51,039 nt of DNA from VAZQ01 sp034669045 (GCA_034669045.1 JAXDOD010000060.1:1-51039); one strand, 5' to 3'; positions 35,556 to 43,744 are shown, numbered from the stretch's first letter. A program made the numbers and translations. Notes: generated from the letters alone by a model not told the origin.

Positions 35556-36206
35556 ATGGCGACACCGACCTTCACGCGCGAGGAGATCGAAACCGGCCGC
35601 AAGCTGTTCGCGGGCGACTGGCAGTTCGTCGCGGCGGCCGGCACGCAGGCGGCGCTGCCGCCGATGCGCCGCGTCGAGATCGCCTTCGCCGGCCGCTCCA
35701 ACGTGGGCAAGTCGAGCCTGATCAACGCCCTCACCGGCCGCACCGCGCTGGCGCGGACGTCGCGGACGCCCGGCCGCACCCAGGAGCTGATCTTCTTCGC
35801 CGGACCGGGACAGCGGGTCTTGGTCGACATGCCCGGCTACGGCTACGCGGCGGCGTCCAAGGCCAAGGTGAAGGCCTGGACGGCGCTGATCCACGCCTTC
35901 CTGCAGGGCCGCGCCAGTCTCGCGCGCGTCTACCTCCTGATCGACGCGCGGCGCGGCCTCACGCCGGTCGACGACGAGGTCCTCAAGACGCTCGATGAGG
36001 CGGCGGTGAACTACCAGATCGTGCTGACCAAGGCCGACCAGGTCGAGGCCGCCGCGCTCGAGGCGCAGCTCGCCGCCATCGAGGCGGCGATCGCCAAGCA
36101 TCCGGCGGCCTATCCGCACGTGCTTGCGACCTCCGCCCGCGCCGGCGCCGGCATCCCCGAGCTGCGCGCGGCGATCGTGCGGCTGCTCGCGGAACGCGCG
36201 CGATGA
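35556..36206 (+). CDS. engB: Ribosome-biogenesis GTPase EngB/YihA
   Basis: The 216-residue GTPase has G1 GRSNVGKS at 46-53, G2 TPGRT at 71-75, G3 DMPG at 91-94 and G4 TKAD at 158-161, all as in YihA/YsxC proteins needed for large-subunit assembly. It is downstream of yidC as in many Hyphomicrobiales. The 168 bases after its stop, before argB, hold only a short open stretch overlapping the end and no gene I can support. Confidence 0.94.
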   Translation: MATPTFTREEIETGRKLFAGDWQFVAAAGTQAALPPMRRVEIAFAGRSNVGKSSLINALTGRTALARTSRTPGRTQELIFFAGPGQRVLVDMPGYGYAAASKAKVKAWTALIHAFLQGRASLARVYLLIDARRGLTPVDDEVLKTLDEAAVNYQIVLTKADQVEAAALEAQLAAIEAAIAKHPAAYPHVLATSARAGAGIPELRAAIVRLLAERAR

Positions 36207-36374
36207 GCGAAGCCGCGATGGCGGCCCTTCCCTGCTCTCGCCCCGACCGCTACAAGGCAGCGGCCAAGATGGCTACCGTCGCCGGCAACGAGCCTTGATC
36301 AGCCGCAGGCTGAGGGACGAGGGCGGGGTCGCCCTGATCAACGCCGACGCCGTATCGAGCCCCGAGGCCGCATC

Positions 36375-37259
36375 ATGACCCTCAGTCCGCACGACATCGC
36401 CCACATCCTGTCGGAGGCGCTGCCCCACATGCAGCGCTACGACGAAGAGACCGTGGTGGTGAAATACGGCGGCCATGCCATGGGCGAGGAAGAGACGGCG
36501 CGCAACTTCGCCCGCGACATCGTGCTGATGGAGCAGACCGCCATCAATCCCGTGGTCGTGCACGGTGGCGGGCCGCAGATCGGCGAGATGCTCAAGCGGC
36601 TCGGCATCAAGTCGGAGTTCGCCGCAGGCCTGCGCGTCACCGATGCCGCCACCATCGAGATCGTGGAGATGGTGCTCGCGGGCTCGATCAACAAGCAGAT
36701 CGTCGGCTTCATCAACGAGGCCGGCGGCAAGGCCGTCGGCCTCTGCGGCAAGGACGGCAACATGGTGCTGGCGCGCAAGATCAGCCGCACCGTCGCCGAT
36801 CCCGAGTCCAACATGGAACAGGTGATCGACCTCGGCTTCGTCGGCGAGCCGGAAAAAGTCGATACGATGGTGCTCACCCAGATTCTGGGCCGCGACCTGA
36901 TCCCGGTGCTGGCGCCGCTCGCGACCTCGAAGGAGGGCGTCACCTATAACGTCAATGCCGACACCTTCGCGGGCGCGATCGCGGGCGCGCTCAAGGCCAA
37001 GCGGCTGCTGCTGCTGACCGACGTGCCGGGCGTGCTCGACAAGTCGAAGGAGCTGATCAAGGAGCTGACCGCCGACGACGCCCGCCGTCTGATCGCCGAC
37101 GGCACCATTTCCGGCGGCATGATCCCCAAGGTCGAGACCTGCCTCTATGCGCTCGAAGCCGGCGTCGAGGGCGTCGCCATTCTGGACGGGCGGGTGCCGC
37201 ACGCCGTGCTGCTGGAGCTGCTCACCGACCACGGCGCCGGAACGCTGATGATGCGGTGA
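36375..37259 (+). CDS. argB: Acetylglutamate kinase
   Basis: The 294-residue protein phosphorylates N-acetylglutamate, the second step of arginine synthesis. Landmarks are VVVKYGGHAMG (Lys of the phosphate site), VVVHGGGPQIG, YNVNADTFAGAIAGAL and LLLLTDVPGVLD. The C-terminal end GVAILDGRVPHAVLLELLTDHGAGTLM is standard. The hexamer-type N-terminal helix (MTLSPHDIAHILSEALPHM) suggests arginine feedback. The gene is followed by the inverted-repeat element at 37314. Confidence 0.96.
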   Translation: MTLSPHDIAHILSEALPHMQRYDEETVVVKYGGHAMGEEETARNFARDIVLMEQTAINPVVVHGGGPQIGEMLKRLGIKSEFAAGLRVTDAATIEIVEMVLAGSINKQIVGFINEAGGKAVGLCGKDGNMVLARKISRTVADPESNMEQVIDLGFVGEPEKVDTMVLTQILGRDLIPVLAPLATSKEGVTYNVNADTFAGAIAGALKAKRLLLLTDVPGVLDKSKELIKELTADDARRLIADGTISGGMIPKVETCLYALEAGVEGVAILDGRVPHAVLLELLTDHGAGTLMMR

Positions 37260-37313
37260 TGCTGACATCTCGATGAAGCCGGTAGACTTCACCTGTCGCC
37301 GCGCGCTCCATTA

Positions 37314-37373
37314 CCCTCGCCCCGCGCAGCGGGGAGAGGGTGGTCCGAGCGAAGCGAGGGCCGGGTGAGGGGC
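37314..37373 (+). repeat. Left 60-base inverted repeat of the DUF559 element
   Basis: This 60-base sequence is repeated in inverse orientation at 37746-37805 with 56 identities and no gaps. It contains a palindrome, CCCTCGCCCCGC-GCA-GCGGGGAGAGGG, that forms a stem of 11 pairs with one mismatched position. It ends seven bases before the ATG of the DUF559 gene. Related GC-rich palindromes occur between genes in many rhizobia. Confidence 0.85.
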
Positions 37374-37380
37374 TAACGCG

Positions 37381-37741
37381 ATGCGCGGACCAGACCGCAA
37401 GACAGCCCGCAAAGTCCGCCGATTGCGCAAGATCGCCACCGATGCCGAAACGAAGCTTTGGCTTGCTGTCCGTGATCGTCGCCTCGGCGGCTTCAAGTTT
37501 GTTCGCCAGGAAGCGATCGGACCTTACGTTGCCGATCTTGTCTGTCGTGAGCGAAAGCTCGTTGTCGAAGTGGACGGCGGACAGCACGCGGAGAATGTGC
37601 GAGATCGTGCTCGCGACGCATTCTTGATTTCCGAAGGTTATCGCGTCTTTGCGTTTCTGGAATAATGACGTGTTGCAGAACATTAACGGCGTGCTGGAGA
37701 CGATTCTGTTATCCTTGAATTCAACAATCAGCGAGAACTGA
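37381..37741 (+). pseudogene. DUF559 (restriction-endonuclease-fold) gene, frameshifted
   Basis: The first 89 residues (MRGPDRKTARKVRRLRKIA... ADLVCRERKLVVEVDGGQH) match DUF559, a Vsr/very-short-patch-like nuclease fold with the conserved EVDGGQH acid strand. At 37648-37650 (TTT in GCGTCTTTGCG) one extra T shifts the frame and stops it at 37663-37665. Removing one T restores the family ending RFWNNDVLQNINGVLETIL and continues to TGA at 37739-37741. The gene starts seven bases after one 60-base inverted repeat and stops five bases before the other. It is likely inactive here, unless a truncated form works or the T is a sequencing error. Confidence 0.8.
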
Positions 37742-37745
37742 ATAT

Positions 37746-37805
37746 GCCCCTCACCCGACCCTCGCTTCGCTCGGGCCACCCTCTTCCCGCTACGCGGGGC
37801 GAGGG
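37746..37805 (-). repeat. Right 60-base inverted repeat of the DUF559 element
   Basis: This is the inverse copy of 37314-37373; the four differences are all C/T or G/A transitions. Its palindrome also could act as a transcription barrier before the HAD gene at 37830. No target-site duplication was found beside the two repeats. Confidence 0.85.
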
Positions 37806-37829
37806 ATCGTGCCTCAAGCACGAGTAGTC

Positions 37830-38546
37830 ATGACTGTCGCCGTGCCGCCGCCCTCCTCGCCGCGTGCCTTCGCCCAGGTCGACACCTGGGTGTTCGATCT
37901 CGACAACACGCTCTATCCGCACCACGTCAACCTGTGGCAGCAGGTCGACGAGCGCATCCGCGACTACATCGCGCGCTTCCTCAAGATCGGCGCCGACGAG
38001 GCGTTCCGCCTGCAGAAGGACTATTACAAGCGCTACGGCACCTCGATGCGCGGACTGATGACCGAGCACGGCATGGCGCCCGACGACTTCCTCGACTACG
38101 TGCACCAGATCGACCACTCGCCGCTTGAGCCGAACCCCGCGCTCGGAGCGGCGATCGAGATGCTTTCGGGACGCAAGCTGATCCTCACCAACGGGACCCG
38201 GCGGCATGCCGACGCGGTGCTGGCGCGGCTCGGTCTTCACAAGCACTTCGACGATGTGTTCGACATCGTCGCGGCGGAGCTCGAGCCCAAGCCCTCGCCG
38301 CCGGCCTACGACCGCTTCCTCAAGGCGCATGGCGTCGAGCCCGCCCGGGCGGCCATGTTCGAGGACCTCGCCCGCAACCTCGCGGTGCCGCACGCGCTCG
38401 GCATGACCACGGTGCTGGTCGTCCCGGAGAGCACGCGCGAGGTTTTTCGCGAGGACTGGGAGCTCGCCGGCCGCGATGCGCCGCACGTCGATCACGTGAC
38501 TGACGACCTGGTCGGATTTCTGGAAAAGATCGCGGCGACGCGATAG
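37830..38546 (+). CDS. HAD-superfamily pyrimidine 5'-nucleotidase-like protein
   Basis: The 238-residue phosphatase has the HAD motifs in order: FDLDNTLYP with nucleophile Asp23 and Asp25, LTNGT, the Lys in EPKPSPPAY and MFEDLARNL. The LYP and Y-x-x-R/K-Y features place it with the SDT1/pyrimidine 5'-nucleotidase group often found next to argB or dapD in rhizobia. The ATG at 37830 is chosen; a GTG 21 bases upstream touches the right inverted repeat. No ribosome site is clear for either. The substrate is predicted only at family level. Confidence 0.85.
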   Translation: MTVAVPPPSSPRAFAQVDTWVFDLDNTLYPHHVNLWQQVDERIRDYIARFLKIGADEAFRLQKDYYKRYGTSMRGLMTEHGMAPDDFLDYVHQIDHSPLEPNPALGAAIEMLSGRKLILTNGTRRHADAVLARLGLHKHFDDVFDIVAAELEPKPSPPAYDRFLKAHGVEPARAAMFEDLARNLAVPHALGMTTVLVVPESTREVFREDWELAGRDAPHVDHVTDDLVGFLEKIAATR

Positions 38547-38554
38547 GAAGACCC

Positions 38555-39739
38555 ATGCTCGCCCGCCAGACTCCCTCCATCGCGATCGTCGGCGCCGGGA
38601 TCGGCGGGCTCGCTGCCGCGGCGGCGTTGCGCAAGGTCGGCTTCGACGTGACCGTGTACGAGCAGGCGGAGGCCTTCGCCCGCGTCGGTGCCGGCATCCA
38701 GCAGAGCCCGAACGCGATCAAGGTCCATCGCGGGCTCGGGATCGAGGACCGGTTGCGGCAGGTGGCGTTCGCGCCGGCGTCCGCGCTCGACCGAGAGGCG
38801 GCCACCGGCAAGGTCACCAGCGACCGTCCGTTGGGGAAAGCGGTCGAAGAGCGCTACGGCGCGCCCTACCTCGTGCTTCATCGCGGCGACCTGCATGCCG
38901 CGCTGGCCGCGAGCGTGCCTGCGTCATGCGTCATCCGCGGCAAGACGCTCGTGCGCCTTGAGACCCGCGGGCCGCGCGCGGAGCTCCGCTTCGCCGACGG
39001 CGCCGAGATCGAGGCCGACGTGGTGATCGGCGCCGACGGCGTGCACTCGCTGGTCCGCGCATTCGTGGCGGGGCCGGCGGCGCCGCGCTTCACCGGCCGC
39101 CTCACCTACCGCGCCGACTTTCCGGCATCGCTCTTGCGCGGCGTCAAGATCGGCACCTCGCGCACCCGGTGGTGGGGCAAGGACCGCCACATCGTGGTCG
39201 CTTACGTCACCCGCGCGTGCGACCAGGTCTATTTCAGCACCAGCCTGCCCGAGCAGGGCGAGCGGACGGCGCGAGAATCCTGGTCGGGCCTGGGCGATCG
39301 CGCGGAAATGCGCGCCGCGTTCCGCGATTTCCACTCCGACGTCCAGGGCGTGCTGGCGGCCGCGCCCGAGGTCCACAAACGGGGCCTCTACGAGCGCGAC
39401 CCGCTCGCCACCTGGAGCAGGGGCCGCGTGGTGCTGCTCGGCGATGCCTGCCATCCGATGACGCCCAATGTGGCGTGCGGCGCCGCCATGGCGCTCGAGG
39501 ACGCGGTGGTGCTGGCGCGCTGCTTCGGCGACGCCGACTGCGAGAGCCCGGAAGCGGCGTTCCGCATCTATGAGGCGACCCGCAAGCCGCGCGCCAGCGT
39601 GGTCCAGGCCGGCTCCAGCGCCGCTCCCGGGATGCGCAACGACACCAGCCCGGACTGGCTTTACGGCTACGATGCCTGGCGCGTGCCGTTGCGCTCGCTG
39701 GCGACCGCCAAGTACGAGGCAACCAACTGGGAAGCATGA
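38555..39739 (+). CDS. FAD-dependent aromatic monooxygenase, NicC-like
   Basis: The 394-residue flavoprotein belongs to the class A hydroxylases. The dinucleotide loop is GAGIGG at 13-18, the DG motif is IGADGVHSLVR and the GD motif GDACHPMTP is at 296-304. Segments such as RWWGKDRHIVVAY and YEATRKPRAS resemble 6-hydroxynicotinate 3-monooxygenase (NicC) and the salicylate hydroxylase group. It starts nine bases after the HAD gene and overlaps the hydrolase gene by ATGA. NADH-dependent ring hydroxylation is likely; nicotinate as substrate is only a suggestion, since nicX and nicF are not present. Confidence 0.82.
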   Translation: MLARQTPSIAIVGAGIGGLAAAAALRKVGFDVTVYEQAEAFARVGAGIQQSPNAIKVHRGLGIEDRLRQVAFAPASALDREAATGKVTSDRPLGKAVEERYGAPYLVLHRGDLHAALAASVPASCVIRGKTLVRLETRGPRAELRFADGAEIEADVVIGADGVHSLVRAFVAGPAAPRFTGRLTYRADFPASLLRGVKIGTSRTRWWGKDRHIVVAYVTRACDQVYFSTSLPEQGERTARESWSGLGDRAEMRAAFRDFHSDVQGVLAAAPEVHKRGLYERDPLATWSRGRVVLLGDACHPMTPNVACGAAMALEDAVVLARCFGDADCESPEAAFRIYEATRKPRASVVQAGSSAAPGMRNDTSPDWLYGYDAWRVPLRSLATAKYEATNWEA

Positions 39740-40581
39740 CCATCCTGCAGAAGACTCCCGCCGACACCATCGCGGCGATCGAACGCGCCGGCACGCGCCG
39801 CAGCACGCCGAACGCGGCGGGCGAGGTGGTCTGGCACATCTGGGGCGAAGGCGTGCCCCTGGTGCTGCTCCATGGCGGCACCGGAAGCTGGCTGCACTGG
39901 GTGCGCAACATCGAGGATCTCGCGCGCGATTTCATGGTGGTGGTGCCCGACATTCCGGGCTCCGGCGAATCCGGCGACCCGGCGCGACCGATCTCGGCGC
40001 AGGCGATCGCCGCCACCATCCAAGCCGGTCTGGACGCCATCATCGGCGCGGACACGCGATTTTCGCTTGCCGGCTTCTCGATGGGCGGACTGATCGCCGG
40101 CTACATGACCAAGCTGGCGGGCGCGCGCGCCGAGTGCCTCGTGCTCGCCGGCTCGACCGCCACGGGGGCGCCGCGCGCCGCGATGGAGCCGCTCAAGTCC
40201 TGGCGGCGGCTGGCGACCGAGGCGGAGAAGCAGGAGGCGCACCGGCAGAACCTCGCCATCCTGATGATCCACGATCCGCGCAACATCGACGAGCTTGCGC
40301 TCCATGCGCAGGCCCGCAACGCCAATCAATCGCGCATCCGCGGCAAGCACGTCTCGCACACCGGCTCGCTCGCGGATTGCCTTCCCGGCATGACCGGACG
40401 GCTCGCCGGCATCTGGGGCGAACACGACGTCACGGGCGTTCCCTATCTCGCCGAGCGCAGGCAGAAGCTCGAGGAATTCCGGCCCGGGGCGTCGTTCGAC
40501 ATCGTCGCCGGCGCCGGCCATTGGGTGCAGTACGAGGCGCATGAGGTTTTCAACCGGCGTGTGCGGGAATTGCTGATGTAG
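39736..40581 (+). CDS. Alpha/beta hydrolase
   Basis: The 281-residue enzyme has the oxyanion HGG at 46-48, nucleophile Ser115 in GFSMGG and the catalytic His262 in GAGHWVQYE. It has no signal and is cytoplasmic. Coupling by ATGA to the monooxygenase suggests it hydrolyses a product of that pathway; the NicD deformylase of nicotinate breakdown is also of this fold. The stop codon TAG lies inside the left arm of an inverted repeat. Confidence 0.82.
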   Translation: MTILQKTPADTIAAIERAGTRRSTPNAAGEVVWHIWGEGVPLVLLHGGTGSWLHWVRNIEDLARDFMVVVPDIPGSGESGDPARPISAQAIAATIQAGLDAIIGADTRFSLAGFSMGGLIAGYMTKLAGARAECLVLAGSTATGAPRAAMEPLKSWRRLATEAEKQEAHRQNLAILMIHDPRNIDELALHAQARNANQSRIRGKHVSHTGSLADCLPGMTGRLAGIWGEHDVTGVPYLAERRQKLEEFRPGASFDIVAGAGHWVQYEAHEVFNRRVRELLM

Positions 40582-40674
40582 GGTGGGCAAAGGCGCGCAG
40601 CGCCGTGCCCACGCGGACATTGTGCAACATTTTGAAATTCGACGCGTGGGCACGCTTCGCTCTGCCCACCCTAC
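40578..40674. repeat. Long inverted repeat (GTAGGGTGGGC type)
   Basis: Left arm 40578-40615 and right arm 40643-40674 share GTAGGGTGGGCA at the outer end and GTGCCCACGCG at the inner end. The middle differs (AAGGCGCGCAGCGCC against GAGCGAAGC). The loop is 27 AT-richer bases. The left arm contains the stop of the hydrolase gene. The element sits between that gene and dapD and could fold into a strong hairpin that ends transcription. The type recurs in rhizobial genomes. Confidence 0.75.
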
Positions 40675-40755
40675 AGTGTGCCTGCGCCGTGACGCACAAG
40701 CTTGACTCCTCGCCGGGTTCCCCCGACAAACCGCGGCCGAACCAAGGACCAGCCC

Positions 40756-41601
40756 ATGCCCCATGCCCAGCTCGCCAAGACCATCGACGATGCCTTCGAG
40801 CAGCGCGACGGCATCGGGCCGAGCACCAAGGGCGCGGTGCGCGAGGCGGTCGATACCGCGCTTGACCTCCTCGACCGCGGGATCGCGCGCGTCGCCGAAC
40901 GCGGCCCCGACGGCCACTGGTCGGTCAACCAATGGCTCAAGAAGGCGGTGCTGCTGTCGTTCCGCTTGAACGACATGAGCGTGATCGCGGGCGGTCCCGG
41001 CCAGGCGGTGTGGTGGGACAAGGTCGCTTCCAAGTTCGAGGGCTGGGACGCGCAGCGCTTCCGGCAGGCCGGCTTCCGCGCGGTGCCGGGCTGCGTGGTG
41101 CGCCGCTCCGCCTATGTGGCGCCCGGCGTGGTGCTGATGCCGAGCTTCGTCAACCTCGGCGCCTATGTGGACCAGGGCACCATGATCGACACCTGGGCGA
41201 CGGTCGGGTCCTGCGCGCAGATCGGCAAGAACTGCCATATTTCCGGCGGCGCCGGTATCGGCGGCGTGCTCGAGCCGCTGCAGGCCGGCCCGGTGATCGT
41301 AGAGGACAACTGTTTCATCGGCGCGCGCTCGGAGGTCGCCGAGGGCGTGATCGTGCGCGAGGGTTCGGTATTGTCGATGGGCGTCTATCTCGGCGCCTCG
41401 ACCCGGATCGTGGACCGCGCCAGCGGCGAGAATTTCCAGGGCGAGGTGCCGCCCTATTCCGTGGTGGTGCCCGGCTCCATGCCCGGCAAATCCGCGACCA
41501 GCGGCGCGGCGAGCCCGAACCTCTATTGCGCCGTGATCGTCAAGCGCGTCGACGAGAAGACGCGGTCGAAGACCTCGATCAACGAGCTGCTGAGGGATTG
41601 A
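40756..41601 (+). CDS. dapD: Tetrahydrodipicolinate N-succinyltransferase
   Basis: The 281-residue enzyme of the succinylase branch of lysine/diaminopimelate synthesis has the N-terminal helical domain (VNQWLKKAVLLSFRLNDM) and the left-handed beta-helix with hexapeptide repeats. Typical motifs are PGVVLMPSFVNLGAYVDQG, GTMIDTWATVGSCAQIG and GGVLEPLQAGPVIVEDNCFIG. The ATG at 40756 gives the normal start MPHAQLAKTID. dapE follows further along at 44387. Confidence 0.96.
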   Translation: MPHAQLAKTIDDAFEQRDGIGPSTKGAVREAVDTALDLLDRGIARVAERGPDGHWSVNQWLKKAVLLSFRLNDMSVIAGGPGQAVWWDKVASKFEGWDAQRFRQAGFRAVPGCVVRRSAYVAPGVVLMPSFVNLGAYVDQGTMIDTWATVGSCAQIGKNCHISGGAGIGGVLEPLQAGPVIVEDNCFIGARSEVAEGVIVREGSVLSMGVYLGASTRIVDRASGENFQGEVPPYSVVVPGSMPGKSATSGAASPNLYCAVIVKRVDEKTRSKTSINELLRD

Positions 41602-41633
41602 CCGAGTGCCGGAACAATACGATCTTTGCCAGC

Positions 41634-41861
41634 ATGACACGCGACATCGCCATTGACGCGCGTTGGGACGGCGAGGCGGCCGTTTGGATCGCGACCAGCT
41701 CCGATGTGCCGGGCCTCGTGGTCGAGGCGGATACGTGGCCGGCCATGATCGAGGAGGTGCGCCTCATACTCCCGGACCTTCTGGAATTGTCCGGTCAACC
41801 CGATGACAAGCTGTCCCTGACCTTTCGGGCCGAGGAACATCTCAATCTCACCGGCGCCTGA
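41634..41861 (+). CDS. DUF1902/HicB-like antitoxin
   Basis: The 75-residue protein fits DUF1902: IDARWDGEAAVWIATSSDVPGLVVEADT, then a helix ending LPDLLELSG. This is a shortened HicB fold. It precedes and overlaps by one base (TGATG) a HicA-like gene, so it is the likely antitoxin. The start ATG at 41634 is preferred; the open frame upstream is antisense-like shadow of dapD. The antitoxin-first order is the reverse of classic hicAB. Confidence 0.8.
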   Translation: MTRDIAIDARWDGEAAVWIATSSDVPGLVVEADTWPAMIEEVRLILPDLLELSGQPDDKLSLTFRAEEHLNLTGA

Positions 41862-42055
41862 TGGCCGATCTCTACCGTGACCTCGCGGCAATTCTCCGCG
41901 CCAACGGCTGCCACCTTGTGCGCACCGGCAAGGGTACCCATGAAATCTGGTACAGCCCTGTCAGCCGACGCCATGTGACAGTGCCGCGCTCGACCAAGTC
42001 ACGCCATACGGCCAATGACGTTCTCAAGCAGGCTGGCCTTCCAAAGGCATTCTAG
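41861..42055 (+). CDS. HicA-family mRNA interferase toxin
   Basis: The 64-residue protein has the double-stranded-RNA-binding-like HicA fold: LRANGCHLVRTGKGTHEIW, with the active His in G-T-H, VTVPRSTKSRHTANDVLKQAGL. HicA toxins cleave mRNA and stop translation until the antitoxin is replenished. It overlaps the DUF1902 gene. The final part is somewhat short but complete to the family end. Confidence 0.82.
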   Translation: MADLYRDLAAILRANGCHLVRTGKGTHEIWYSPVSRRHVTVPRSTKSRHTANDVLKQAGLPKAF

Positions 42056-42127
42056 CCACGGTTTGGACCGCGAGACCGACGGAATTGAATAGATAGATGT
42101 TGTCGTTGGCAGGCGGAGAATTGTTGA

Positions 42128-42832
42128 ATGTCCTACCGGACGCTGGACGCCGCTCACATCATCGAGACGCTGCGCCGTCTGCAGCGGCGGATCGATGAGC
42201 GCTTTCCGGCCTCCGGACTGGCGGCGGTCTGCCGCGAGCTGGTCGAGACCGCCAAGACCGCGCAGCAGCGCTCGCAGTCGATCGCCGCGCCGAACCTGGG
42301 GCTGCGCGCCGCCGTCTGCCTGGCGGTCGCGGCCGCGGTGGCCGGCCTCGCCTATGTGGCGCGCTCGATCAATCTCCAGGTCGGCACGGCCGAGATCTTC
42401 AGCGTCTTCCAGGGGGTCGAGGCGGCGGCCAACATCGTCGTGCTCGCCGGCGCCGCGCTCTACTTCCTGGTCTCGCTCGAAGCGCGGCTCAAACGCCGGC
42501 GGTCGCTGCGCGACCTGCATGCCTTCCGTTCGCTCGCGCACGTCATCGACATGCACCAACTGACCAAGGACCCGAGTGCCGTGCTCGCCGGCGGTCCCGC
42601 GACGGCCTCGTCGCCGGCGCGGGCGAAGACCGGGTTCGAGCTCACCCGCTATCTCGACTATTGCAGCGAGATGCTGTCGCTCACCAACAAGCTCGCGGCC
42701 CTCTATGCGCAGAACCTGCCCGATCCGGTCATCATCGATGCGGTCAACGACATCGAGGTGCTGACGACGAACCTCAGCAACAAGATCTGGCAGAAGATCA
42801 CCATTCTTGATTCGGCCGGCAGCTCCTCCTAG
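42128..42832 (+). CDS. Two-helix membrane protein of unknown function
   Basis: The 234-residue protein has a soluble N-terminal helix region (MSYRTLDAAHIIETLRRLQRR), two membrane helices (about 60-78 and 98-118) and a cytoplasmic helical tail with ALYAQNLPDPVIIDAVNDIEVLTTNLSN. It resembles hypothetical proteins of rhizobia. The ATG at 42128 lacks a strong ribosome site. It heads a block of small membrane proteins and no function is assigned. Confidence 0.65.
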   Translation: MSYRTLDAAHIIETLRRLQRRIDERFPASGLAAVCRELVETAKTAQQRSQSIAAPNLGLRAAVCLAVAAAVAGLAYVARSINLQVGTAEIFSVFQGVEAAANIVVLAGAALYFLVSLEARLKRRRSLRDLHAFRSLAHVIDMHQLTKDPSAVLAGGPATASSPARAKTGFELTRYLDYCSEMLSLTNKLAALYAQNLPDPVIIDAVNDIEVLTTNLSNKIWQKITILDSAGSSS

Positions 42833-42921
42833 GACGGCCTGTCCGCTTTGCGCGGCCAGGGTGGATTGAGCCCGCGGGCCGCCCGTTCCATAATGCCGGT
42901 CAACGGGCGAGGAGGAATGCC

Positions 42922-43242
42922 ATGGCAAGCGAGTTTCCCACCGGGATGCGGCCGCCCGGCCAGCAACCGGGCGGCCTGTCCGCCGACACGCGCGCATTGA
43001 TGCTGTTCGAGGCCAACAAGAAAACCGCGGTCGTCGGTTATCTGCTGTGGTTCTTCCTGGGGCTGTTCGGCGCCCACAATTTCTATCTCGGCCGCACCGG
43101 CATCGCGGTCACGCAGCTCATCTTGTCCATCACCCTGATCGGGATGCTGATCACGCTGGTGTGGTGGGTCGTCGACGCCTTCCTGATCCCCGGCCTGGTC
43201 AGGAATCAGAACAACCTGCTGGCGGTTCAGCTCGGCGCATAG
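42922..43242 (+). CDS. TM2-domain protein
   Basis: The 106-residue protein has a Pro/Gly-rich head and then the TM2 domain: a first helix VVGYLLWFFLGLFGAHNFYLG with the F-G-x-H-x-F-Y-L-G turn and a second helix ending VWWVVDAFLIPGLV. An AGGAGG site precedes the ATG at 42922. TM2 proteins are inner-membrane proteins of unknown role. Confidence 0.83.
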   Translation: MASEFPTGMRPPGQQPGGLSADTRALMLFEANKKTAVVGYLLWFFLGLFGAHNFYLGRTGIAVTQLILSITLIGMLITLVWWVVDAFLIPGLVRNQNNLLAVQLGA

Positions 43243-43267
43243 CCGGCCGCCGGTCGGGGGCTTCATC

Positions 43268-43744
43268 ATGGGTCGCGGCTCCCTGTTGACGAGCTTCGAA
43301 GGGCGCATCAGCCGCAAGCGGTACTGGATCGGCATCATCGTCTTGATGATCGCAATGATCGTCCTGACCGTCGTCATCGCCTATCCGGCAGGCCTCTCGC
43401 TTCTCGAGGAGAGCCGCGGCCAGAGACTGCTCTCGTTCGCGCTGCAGCTCGTGTTTCTCTATCCATCGGCGGCGCTGATGGTGAAGCGGTTGCACGATCG
43501 CAATCGGCCCGGCGCGTTCGCGCTCCTGCTGCTGGTGCCGTTCGTGACCGTCGGGCTGACCGATCTCTATGGCATCACCGGAAACGCTCTCAGCCCGAAT
43601 GCCTACGACGTCATCCTCACCGGTATCCTGCTGATCGTCAGCATCTGGTTCCTGGTCGAGCTCGGCTTCCTGCGCGGGACGATCGGGCCGAACCGGTACG
43701 GACCCGATCCGCTCGCACCCAGCACCGCTGCTCCGACCGCCTGA
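43268..43744 (+). CDS. DUF805 membrane protein (first)
   Basis: The 158-residue protein fits DUF805: FEGRISRKRYW at the start, ALMVKRLHDRNRPG in the centre and the ending LGFLRGTIGPNRYGPDPL. Four membrane helices are expected. It lies 25 bases after the TM2 gene and is paralogous to the gene at 43871. DUF805 proteins are widespread and of unknown function. Confidence 0.85.
   Translation: MGRGSLLTSFEGRISRKRYWIGIIVLMIAMIVLTVVIAYPAGLSLLEESRGQRLLSFALQLVFLYPSAALMVKRLHDRNRPGAFALLLLVPFVTVGLTDLYGITGNALSPNAYDVILTGILLIVSIWFLVELGFLRGTIGPNRYGPDPLAPSTAAPTA

Noticed and set aside
36204..36298. Short open frame overlapping the engB stop
   Set aside because: It gives about 30 residues without a domain, ribosome site or hydrophobic segment, so it is treated as non-coding.
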